Shown here: in pieces, positions 31,787-37,479 of the stretch
Numbering within the stretch: position 1 is the stretch's first letter
Layout: every line of letters begins with the position of its first letter
Source: Treponema sp.
Lineage (GTDB): Bacteria > Spirochaetota > Spirochaetia > Treponematales > Treponemataceae
Length of the DNA stretch: 37,479 bases
Reading direction: 5' to 3'
NCBI GenBank assembly: GCA_017629095.1
Contig: JAGBXW010000003.1
Coordinates: forward strand, 1-37,479
Position numbers and translations under genes: made by a program
The notes under the pieces: generated by a model
What the model saw: only the letters and a program-made list of their open reading frames with translations
The model's database searches: none
What the model was told of the DNA's origin: nothing

Positions 31787-31874
31787 ATAAGGAAGCAGCC
31801 TAAGACGATTAACTTGCTTTACACATTACAGTTAATGCGCCTTGACCTGCAATTCAGCGTTAAGGAGTCAAGAT

Positions 31875-32273
31875 ATGAAAGAAACACATGGAACACAAAC
31901 CGTAGAAGTGATTGCAGGACGAAAGATTATTCTTTCTTCTGGAAAGGGCCAGACAAATGTTGATGATTTGAAATGGCTCATGGAAACGGTTTTACGTCAT
32001 GCAGCCCCGTGGAAAGCTACTGGTTGGGCATATATTGCTGATTGTTCCGAAATGGGCCCCGTTGGACCAAGTGAAGGTGGACAGCTCGTAGTAATGACAA
32101 AGGCCTTTGTAGAAGCAGGCTGTAAGGCATTTGGCTTTGCAGAAGGTTCTTCTCTCATGTTAAAGATTCAGGCTCAGAAAAACACCCAACTCTCCCAAAC
32201 TGGTGTTCTGGAAGGCCACTTCGCCACAGTACCAGAAGTACTAGATTGGCTTCAGAAGGATATTCATATTTAA
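31875..32273 (+). CDS. Small STAS/SpoIIAA-like protein
   Basis: A 132-residue soluble protein with the feel of the SpoIIAA-like/STAS fold: a first strand pair (VEVIAGRKIILSSG), a central WAYIADCSEMGPV, a helix with GGQLVVMTKAFVEAGCKAFGFAEGSS and a final EGHFATVPEVLDWLQ. Relatives occur as short orphan proteins in many bacteria; the role is unknown, perhaps as a binding or anti-anti-sigma-type partner. AAGGAG at 31862-31867 lies seven bases before ATG 31875. Upstream bases 31787-31874 form a leader with short inverted repeats, including CTTGAC and GTCAAG flanking the ribosome site. Confidence 0.65.
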   Translation: MKETHGTQTVEVIAGRKIILSSGKGQTNVDDLKWLMETVLRHAAPWKATGWAYIADCSEMGPVGPSEGGQLVVMTKAFVEAGCKAFGFAEGSSLMLKIQAQKNTQLSQTGVLEGHFATVPEVLDWLQKDIHI

Positions 32274-32299
32274 CCATATACCCCTCCAAACTAGATCTT

Positions 32300-32345
32300 G
32301 GACAGTTCTTAAGGTTTTCCGACCTTGGGAGCTGTCCTTTTTTTT
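32300..32345 (+). terminator. Terminator after the STAS-like gene
   Basis: GGACAGTTCTTAAGG (32300-32314) pairs along all 15 positions (three G-U) with CCTTGGGAGCTGTCC (32323-32337), followed by eight T residues. Confidence 0.93.
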
Positions 32346-32409
32346 CATTTACCATGGGATTGTAATTTCTTTCAAGAATTCCTTGCTCCTTCTAAAAGAA
32401 ATTTGTATC

Positions 32410-33144
32410 ATGCACATCATGGAAACACTTTCTAGCCAGAGGAATTTTCAACCCATTATCTTTCCCCACCCAGAAGAGGCCCACCAAGGTGTTGTTGCCA
32501 TTACCCACGAACTTACACGGGACATGCTGTATTCAGCCTATTTACAGGGCATTTTTCCCTGGTTTAATCAGGAGGCAGGAGAGCCCGTGGTATGGTGGTC
32601 TCCTGACCCAAGATTTGTACTTTTTCCACAGGAATTTCACCTGCCCAAACGCCTGAAGCGATTTCTGCATCACAGTCCCTATCACTACACCATGGATAAG
32701 GCCTTTCAACAGGTTATTACTAGTTGCGCTCAGGTAAAGCGACCAGACCAAGATGGCACCTGGATTGGCCCCGCCATGATTGATGTGTACTGCCAGCTTT
32801 TTGACTGGGGAGTGGCACATTCCGTGGAGGTGTGGAAAGAAGAGCAGCTGGTGGGTGGATTGTACGGTGTCCGTGTGGGACAGATTTTCTTTGGTGAATC
32901 TATGTTTTCTCTGGAACCAGATACGTCAAAGTCAGCCTTTGCCCACTTTGTACAAGCCTTTCGTAATTGTGGTGGTCAACTCATTGATTCCCAGGTATAC
33001 ACCTCTAATTTGGCTCGATTTGGGGCACGAAATATTAGTCGCACCGCCTTTCTTCGGCTAGAAAAGGATTTTCTTACAAAAAGTCTCACAAAAAACCTCC
33101 AAGATGAATTTATTCAGGTGGTGAATCAAAGTACTACCCACTAA
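32410..33144 (+). CDS. aat: Leucyl/phenylalanyl-tRNA-protein transferase
   Basis: About 244 residues, matching Aat, which adds Leu or Phe from aminoacyl-tRNA to proteins with N-terminal Arg or Lys and so marks them for ClpS-ClpAP degradation. Family segments are YLQGIFPWF, WWSPDPRFVLFP, TWIGPAMIDVYCQLF, then GGLYGVRVGQIFFGESMFS, the SK dipeptide, and IDSQVYTSNLARFGARNISRTAF near the end. The family more often has HL in place of NL. The start is uncertain: ATG 32410 or ATG 32419, with no convincing ribosome site; a TTG at 32383 is less likely. Confidence 0.93.
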   Translation: MHIMETLSSQRNFQPIIFPHPEEAHQGVVAITHELTRDMLYSAYLQGIFPWFNQEAGEPVVWWSPDPRFVLFPQEFHLPKRLKRFLHHSPYHYTMDKAFQQVITSCAQVKRPDQDGTWIGPAMIDVYCQLFDWGVAHSVEVWKEEQLVGGLYGVRVGQIFFGESMFSLEPDTSKSAFAHFVQAFRNCGGQLIDSQVYTSNLARFGARNISRTAFLRLEKDFLTKSLTKNLQDEFIQVVNQSTTH

Positions 33145-33223
33145 ACAGCCTCCAATAAAATCCTGACAACAGATTTGCTTTCTCCCATTACCCTAACCTA
33201 CACTTTAAGGTAACGGAGAAATC

Positions 33224-33685
33224 ATGAATTCGAAATATTCCCAGGAGCAAAAACTTGCAGCAGTACAGGCATATATAAAAGGCGAAGGAGGAATTCGTCA
33301 CATTGCTCGGGAGTATCAGGTTTCTCGTGGAGCCCTCATTCAGTGGGTTGCCTATTACAAAAAAAACGGCGACCTTCCTAACACCACCCAGAAAACAGAA
33401 CAAAGTCCTCATCCGCTCCAATTCAAGCTGGAAGTTTTGTATTGGCAACAGCTTCACGATGCCTCCGACCTAAAAACAGCCGTCACCTTTAAGCTACGAG
33501 GCATGGAAATAGTCTCTAAGTGGCGAAAACACTATTTACAGGGCGGGAAATTTCGGCTCATTCGTAACAGAGACGGTAAGATAAAGCTGGTGGAAAAGAA
33601 AAAACTGGTGGAGCGTCCTGAACCACCAATAAAAGTGAAAAAAGAGGAAAGTCTTCCAGAGGAAAATCTTCCACAGGAGAGCTGA
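33224..33685 (+). CDS. IS150-type OrfA-like helix-turn-helix protein without a partner transposase
   Basis: A 153-residue basic protein resembling OrfA of IS3/IS150-family elements: two successive helix-turn-helix units, the first clear (SQEQKLAAVQAYIKGEGGIRHIAREYQVSRGALIQWV region, residues 6-42), the second weaker (about residues 66-113). The C-terminal 40 residues are Lys, Glu and Pro rich. OrfA binds IS ends, but here no OrfB transposase with DDE residues follows and no terminal inverted repeats are evident; the next gene is a thiamine pyrophosphokinase. It could be an IS remnant or a co-opted DNA-binding protein. ACGGAG precedes ATG 33224, and the frame is intact. Confidence 0.75.
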   Translation: MNSKYSQEQKLAAVQAYIKGEGGIRHIAREYQVSRGALIQWVAYYKKNGDLPNTTQKTEQSPHPLQFKLEVLYWQQLHDASDLKTAVTFKLRGMEIVSKWRKHYLQGGKFRLIRNRDGKIKLVEKKKLVERPEPPIKVKKEESLPEENLPQES

Positions 33686-33780
33686 GGGGCCCCTTCAGTG
33701 GTGAGCGATCCCCTCCACTCCCCCTTAACAAGGGCAGAAACTTGTTCTACAATACAGGAAGGAAAATGCAAGGGGGAATT

Positions 33781-34467
33781 ATGGAATCCACTGGAAGCGT
33801 GAAAAATCAGCAACGGGCAGTAATCATTGGGGCTGCAGCTATAGGAAATTACGACAAAATAGCTTCCTACTTGCAGCCAGACAAGGATTTTTATATTTAC
33901 TGTGACGGTGGACTTTTACACCAAAGGCAGCTCGAAGAGTGCTGTGGACAAGCGATATCCCCAAACTTAATCGTGGGAGATTTTGATTCCTACCAATTGG
34001 AAAAGGACGTTTCTGTCTCAGACTTTCCCTGCCAAGTAATTCATCTACCACGGGAAAAGGACGACACAGACACCTGGTTTGCAGTAAAAGAAGCTCTCCA
34101 CCGTGGTTTTACCGATTTTTTACTCCTTGGTGTGGTAGGCCAGCGACTGGATCATAGCTTAGGAAACCTGTCCATTTTGCTGTATCTTCACCAGCAGGGA
34201 GTGCATGCACAACTCCTAGATAATTTTTCCCAGATGGAAATTGTAGGTAACACACCAGTTTCCGTTTCAGCGGATTTTAGCTATTTTTCCCTGCTGAACA
34301 TCAGCGGTCTTGCAAAGGAAGTAACCATAAAAAATGCCGTATATCCTCTGGACAAGGCTGAAATTAGCTGTACCTACCAATACGCCATCAGTAATCAAGT
34401 ACTACCAGGACAGGTTACTGAAATTACCGTGGGACAAGGCTCCTTACTCCTGATAAAAGTTTGGTAA
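33781..34467 (+). CDS. thiN: Thiamine pyrophosphokinase (ThiN)
   Basis: A 228-residue enzyme that transfers pyrophosphate from ATP to thiamine, giving thiamine diphosphate. Motifs are IYCDGGL, PNLIVGDFDSY, REKDDTDTWFAVKEAL and GVVGQRLDHSLGNLSIL, with the Asp residues that bind Mg2+ and nucleotide. The C-terminal beta domain is present with SYFSLLNISG. ATG 33781 is selected because AAGGGGG lies four bases upstream; ATG 33766 and 33742 are longer in-frame options. It lies about 95 bases after the OrfA-like gene, in a short GC-rich gap. Confidence 0.93.
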   Translation: MESTGSVKNQQRAVIIGAAAIGNYDKIASYLQPDKDFYIYCDGGLLHQRQLEECCGQAISPNLIVGDFDSYQLEKDVSVSDFPCQVIHLPREKDDTDTWFAVKEALHRGFTDFLLLGVVGQRLDHSLGNLSILLYLHQQGVHAQLLDNFSQMEIVGNTPVSVSADFSYFSLLNISGLAKEVTIKNAVYPLDKAEISCTYQYAISNQVLPGQVTEITVGQGSLLLIKVW

Positions 34468-34482
34468 AAAATCAAAATCATC

Positions 34483-34511
34483 TTTAACTTTTTTGACATT
34501 TTTTGTATAAT
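34483..34511 (+). promoter_or_regulatory. Promoter of the GH3-like gene
   Basis: TTTAAC (34483-34488) and a consensus TATAAT (34506-34511) with a 17-base spacer. The predicted leader is only about 15 bases, holding AAGGAG before ATG 34533. Confidence 0.6.
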
Positions 34512-34532
34512 TGTCAGAATAAGGAGATTTCA

Positions 34533-36233
34533 ATGGCAAAAATGAAGGGCTCTTGGAAAGTTCGCTTGGCTTTAGGTACTGTTGGTAAAATTCTCATGAT
34601 GGGAGTAAATAAAGCTGCTAAAAATTGTGCATTAACTGAAGAGCAAACTTTGCGTGGAATACTACGCTATGCAAAAGACTCTGAATGGGGAAAACTTCAT
34701 AAGTTTAGTTATATTCTCGCAGCTAAAACTCCAGAAGAATTATTTAAACGGTGGCAAGAAAATGTTCCACCAGCAGAATATGAGGATTTAGCACCTTTTA
34801 TTGAGCGTCATAAAAATGGAGAGTCAAACGTATTGTTCCCAGGGAAACCAATGATGTATGCAACTACCAGTGGCACTACAAAAAACCCAAAGTGGATTCC
34901 CATTACAAATCGATACTATAAAAATGTCTACAGTAAAATTTCAAAAATATGGCTCTACTCTGCATACAAATATCGTCCCAGTGTTTTTGATGATGCAGGG
35001 ACTTCCATTGTAGGCAAGGTGATAGAAGATTATGCTCCAGATGGAACCATTTGTGGTTCTGTGTCAGGAATCGTTCGTCGAGACCTACCTCAATTCATCA
35101 AAGCTATTTATGCAGAACATGATGATGTGTACGCCATCAATGATCACCGAGCCCGATACTATTGTATTGTTCGTATGGGGCTAGAGCGAGATATCCGTAT
35201 TCTTGTAACACCAAATCCATCCACCATCGTGGAATTGCAACAGAGCGTCAACGATATGTTCGAGGATTATGTTACCGACATTGAAAAAGGAACCTTGTCT
35301 TCCAATCTAAACATCGAAGAAGAATTTAGACAAACAATTTCTTCTGGACTCAAACCAAATCCTCAGCGAGCAGCAGAACTTCGAGCTCTCAAAGAAAAAT
35401 ACGGAATTCTGCAGCCAAAACACTATTGGCCAAATCTACAAGTTCTATCCACATGGAAATGCGGAAACACCTATGTGTACATGGACAAGCTCAAAGATGC
35501 CTTCCCAGAAGAAATGTTTCACCAAGAATTCGGTTTTTTTGCCACAGAATGTTGCCCTGGCAAAGTTTTAGATGAGGGGAAAGCCACTACCATTTTTGCT
35601 CACATGAACTATCTGGAATTCGTTCCAGAAGAAGAATTACATTTACCTCATTCCCAGCAAACCTTTCTGCGTATGAGTCAACTGCAAAAGGGAAAACGAT
35701 ATGCCATGTTCGTTACCACCTATGCAGGATTGTATCGATATAATATGAATGACTTAGTAGAAGTAACAGGATTTTATGGAACACTTCCCAATATCGAAAT
35801 GGTACAAAAAATCAACGGAATTATTTCCATGACAGGCGAAAAACTTCACGAACGACAATTTTTGGAAGCCGTTCAGCATGCACAAAAAGAAATGAATCTT
35901 ACGGTAAACTTTTTTGTGGGTTTTGCAGATTTGCAGGATTCGGTGTATCACTTTTACTACGAATTTACGGAGTCAGATCTTCCACGGCAGCAAGTAAAGG
36001 ATTTTACGACACTAGTAGATAATAAACTGAAAGAGCTAAATATTGAGTATCACGCAAAACGAGAGTCTCATCGCATAAAACATCCCCATACCCATCTTTT
36101 ACAAGAAAATTCCTTTCAGAAATTCAAAGAAATGTCTGTTGCCCAAGGCGCACGAGATGCCCAGTTCAAGTTGAATCGCTTGATGCAAGATGAAAAGCGT
36201 CATGGAATGTTCAAGGAATTAATCAAAAAATAA
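34533..36233 (+). CDS. GH3-family acyl-adenylate-forming protein
   Basis: A 566-residue protein of the GH3 family, better known for plant auxin and jasmonate conjugases but also scattered in bacteria. The ATP-binding motifs are visible: ATTSGTTKNPKWIPIT (from residue 110, motif 1), TTYAGLYRYNMNDLVEVTGF (from 395, where the usual YRYRxGD reads YRYNMND) and SMTGEKLHE (from 432). It should activate a carboxylic acid as the adenylate and conjugate it to an amine or thiol; the substrate is unknown. ATG 34533 is chosen on AAGGAG nearby. It forms its own transcription unit between a promoter and a terminator hairpin. Confidence 0.88.
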   Translation: MAKMKGSWKVRLALGTVGKILMMGVNKAAKNCALTEEQTLRGILRYAKDSEWGKLHKFSYILAAKTPEELFKRWQENVPPAEYEDLAPFIERHKNGESNVLFPGKPMMYATTSGTTKNPKWIPITNRYYKNVYSKISKIWLYSAYKYRPSVFDDAGTSIVGKVIEDYAPDGTICGSVSGIVRRDLPQFIKAIYAEHDDVYAINDHRARYYCIVRMGLERDIRILVTPNPSTIVELQQSVNDMFEDYVTDIEKGTLSSNLNIEEEFRQTISSGLKPNPQRAAELRALKEKYGILQPKHYWPNLQVLSTWKCGNTYVYMDKLKDAFPEEMFHQEFGFFATECCPGKVLDEGKATTIFAHMNYLEFVPEEELHLPHSQQTFLRMSQLQKGKRYAMFVTTYAGLYRYNMNDLVEVTGFYGTLPNIEMVQKINGIISMTGEKLHERQFLEAVQHAQKEMNLTVNFFVGFADLQDSVYHFYYEFTESDLPRQQVKDFTTLVDNKLKELNIEYHAKRESHRIKHPHTHLLQENSFQKFKEMSVAQGARDAQFKLNRLMQDEKRHGMFKELIKK

Positions 36234-36250
36234 TTCCCCTGATTTAGTCA

Positions 36251-36292
36251 CACAAAAAAAATCCCCACAAGTCAAAGAACCTGTGGGGATTT
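36251..36292 (-). terminator. Terminator between the GH3-like and ABC binding-protein genes
   Basis: AAATCCCCACA (36259-36269) and TGTGGGGATTT (36282-36292) form a perfect 11-base stem. The A run just before it gives TTTTTTTT on the minus strand, so it mainly terminates the binding-protein gene, though it may also serve GH3. Confidence 0.9.
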
Positions 36293-36331
36293 AATATACT
36301 ACTACTTCAATTTAGGTGTGATACATCAATA

Positions 36332-37291
36332 TTACTTCAGCAAAGCTCCTTCCAGATCCTGCAACATAATGTCCAAGGCAGTAATTCCACCTTCTGCAGT
36401 ATACCAAACGGTAGGATTCTCCAAGTATACGATATTTCCGTTCTTGTAAGCGTCAATTTGCACAACCAGCTGATTTTCAATGATTTCCTGAGCGAGCTTT
36501 GCACCCTGAGCCTGAATTGCAGCGTCTCGGTCCAGTACAAACAGGTACTGGGGATTCAACTTAACGAGAAGTTCAAAGGAGCTTTCGTTACCGTGGGTAG
36601 AAGTCAGATCGCTGGCACCAATATTTTCAAAGCCGATTTCAGTTCCAATGATGGAGCATCGTCCGTCATTTCCCAATACATTAAAGCCACCGCTGGTACA
36701 AAGTCCAATAACAGCATTCTTGTCTTTAGCAAAATCTGCCAAAGCTGCAATCCGCTGGTCAAAGGTGGCCATAAGATTTTCCACCTCGCCTTCTTTTCCA
36801 AAGATGGAAGCAATAGTGGTGGCATTTTTGCGAACACTTTCCACAACACCAAGATTTCTATCAACAGCCAGCTGCACCACAGGAGCAATTTCACTTAAAA
36901 TATCGTAGGAAGCACTAAGGCGGCCACCAATAAAGATAATATCAGGCTCGCTTGCCATAGCAGCTTCTAGGTCGGCCTCCTTGATGGTGCCCAAATTAGC
37001 CAAGTCCTTGTTGGAAGCATAAGCATTCAAATAAGGCAAAGTGGTACCAGCCATACCAATTACTCTATCTCCAAGATTCAAGGCATCAAGGATGTCCAAG
37101 GCAGCCATATCTAAGATGGCAACTCTCTGGGGATTAAAAGGAACTTCAACCTGGGTGGCAGCACGATTACCATCTAAACCAGTTACTGTTACGGTTTTTC
37201 CCGAAAGAGCTGGGGCAGCATCCTTGCCTCCCATGGCAAAAACACTGGCAGCCAAGGCCACAACAAGTACAAAACTACAAAGTTTTTTCAT
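36332..37291 (-). CDS. Periplasmic iron/siderophore-type ABC transporter binding protein
   Basis: A 319-residue exported binding protein of the FepB/BtuF-like class III fold. A signal peptide (KKLCSFVLVVALAASVFA, cut before MGG) has no Cys after the cut, so it is not an obvious lipoprotein. The mature protein has VPFNPQRVAILDMAALDILDALNLGDRVIGMAG, ANLGTIKEADLEAAMASEPDIIFIGGR, FENIGA and a final DIMLQDLEGAL. It likely delivers a ferric complex or vitamin B12-like ligand to a permease, probably encoded elsewhere since no permease gene appears here. ATG 37291 is chosen: AGGAG is about eight bases upstream; longer in-frame starts would spoil the signal peptide. Confidence 0.9.
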   Translation of the reverse strand: MKKLCSFVLVVALAASVFAMGGKDAAPALSGKTVTVTGLDGNRAATQVEVPFNPQRVAILDMAALDILDALNLGDRVIGMAGTTLPYLNAYASNKDLANLGTIKEADLEAAMASEPDIIFIGGRLSASYDILSEIAPVVQLAVDRNLGVVESVRKNATTIASIFGKEGEVENLMATFDQRIAALADFAKDKNAVIGLCTSGGFNVLGNDGRCSIIGTEIGFENIGASDLTSTHGNESSFELLVKLNPQYLFVLDRDAAIQAQGAKLAQEIIENQLVVQIDAYKNGNIVYLENPTVWYTAEGGITALDIMLQDLEGALLK

Positions 37292-37345
37292 ATACATAAC
37301 TCCTCTATTCACCACCACTTGGGTGGAAATGTCCAAAAATAATTA

Positions 37346-37364
37346 GCATAAACTAACTTTATGC
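37346..37364. repeat. Inverted repeat upstream of the iron-binding-protein gene
   Basis: GCATAAA (37346-37352) and TTTATGC (37358-37364) flank CTAAC. An overlapping TTAG-N6-CTAA arrangement also lies here. It is about 55 bases before the start codon and could be an operator for a metal regulator; no family is assigned. Confidence 0.4.
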
Positions 37365-37370
37365 CGAAAG

Positions 37371-37398
37371 AAAAACCTGATTTTTATTCATCAGGTTT
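37371..37398 (-). terminator. Terminator of the gene entering from the right
   Basis: AAACCTGAT (37373-37381) and ATCAGGTTT (37390-37398) form a nine-base stem. On the minus strand it is followed by TTCTTTC, continuing the T run of the stem. Confidence 0.75.
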
Positions 37399-37407
37399 AT
37401 TTTCACC

Positions 37408-37479
37408 CTAGTAATAAATACACAGGGGCTTTTCGTTAATATTCATAATCTCAAAATCTACATCGTAGATTTCAGATAA
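37408..37479 (-). CDS. C-terminal 23 codons of an unidentified gene
   Basis: The minus strand is open from the window edge to a TAG at 37410-37408 and encodes LSEIYDVDFEIMNINEKPL followed by CIYY. It is followed by a hairpin terminator, which supports a real gene end. The fragment is too short to identify; it might belong with the iron-binding-protein gene next to it. Confidence 0.55.
   Translation of the reverse strand, partial: LSEIYDVDFEIMNINEKPLCIYY

Noticed and set aside
33686..33740. GC-rich segment with GGGGCCCC after the OrfA-like gene, considered as an IS end
   Set aside because: No matching inverted copy was found at the other side of the gene and no target duplication is visible.
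1..37479. CRISPR arrays, tRNA or rRNA genes, toxin-antitoxin or phage-defence modules
   Set aside because: Looked for and not seen: no regularly spaced repeats, no cloverleaf-like genes and no recognisable defence proteins.

Overview
This window looks like a chromosomal segment of an anaerobic or microaerotolerant spirochaete, most likely Treponema-like. The inference rests on a FlgM-type anti-sigma factor translationally coupled to rsmI, the mix of butyrate-type acyl-CoA dehydrogenase/ETF genes with peroxide-defence genes, and the general style of the proteins and AT-rich intergenic DNA. I see no rRNA, tRNA, CRISPR array, intact insertion sequence or phage. The genus is an inference, not read from a marker gene.

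Layout. Bases 1-1555 (minus) hold the start of a Nif3-like gene and two membrane-protein genes. Bases 1621-3117 (plus) hold a stand-alone HATPase protein and an HDOD protein. Bases 3141-6216 (minus) hold a SpoU methyltransferase, an iron-alcohol-dehydrogenase homologue that has lost its metal ligands, flgM and rsmI. Bases 6328-8830 (plus) hold a split chromate-type transporter and a MATE exporter. Bases 8805-13554 (minus) hold mnmE, a PAP2 phosphatase and an exported beta-propeller/glycoside-hydrolase-like protein.

The centre (13786-27214) is the most interesting part. On the plus strand lie a membrane-anchored tri-heme cytochrome c peroxidase, the System II cytochrome c maturation pair (ResB, CcsA), FixC-FixX (ETF:quinone-oxidoreductase-like), a MenA-like prenyltransferase and a long-chain polyprenyl diphosphate synthase. 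Facing it on the minus strand is an operon of etfB, etfA and an acyl-CoA dehydrogenase. Then come a flavin reductase and ahpC with an AhpF-like reductase whose domains are in swapped order. Read together these genes could form an anaerobic peroxide-respiration module: reduced ETF to FixCX to a menaquinone-type quinol to tri-heme peroxidase to H2O2, beside the NADH-driven AhpCF peroxidase. A PerR-box-like sequence sits just upstream of the peroxidase promoter.

The right part (27388-37479) holds a DUF1538 membrane protein overlapped by a tandem PII-like protein, a GNAT acetyltransferase and MATE exporter pair, a small STAS/SpoIIAA-like protein behind an unusual palindromic promoter, aat, an orphan IS150-type OrfA, a thiamine pyrophosphokinase, a GH3-like adenylating enzyme, an iron-type ABC binding protein, and the last codons of one more gene. 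Many operon ends carry clear hairpin terminators, and several promoters fit the TTGACA-N17-TATAAT pattern closely.
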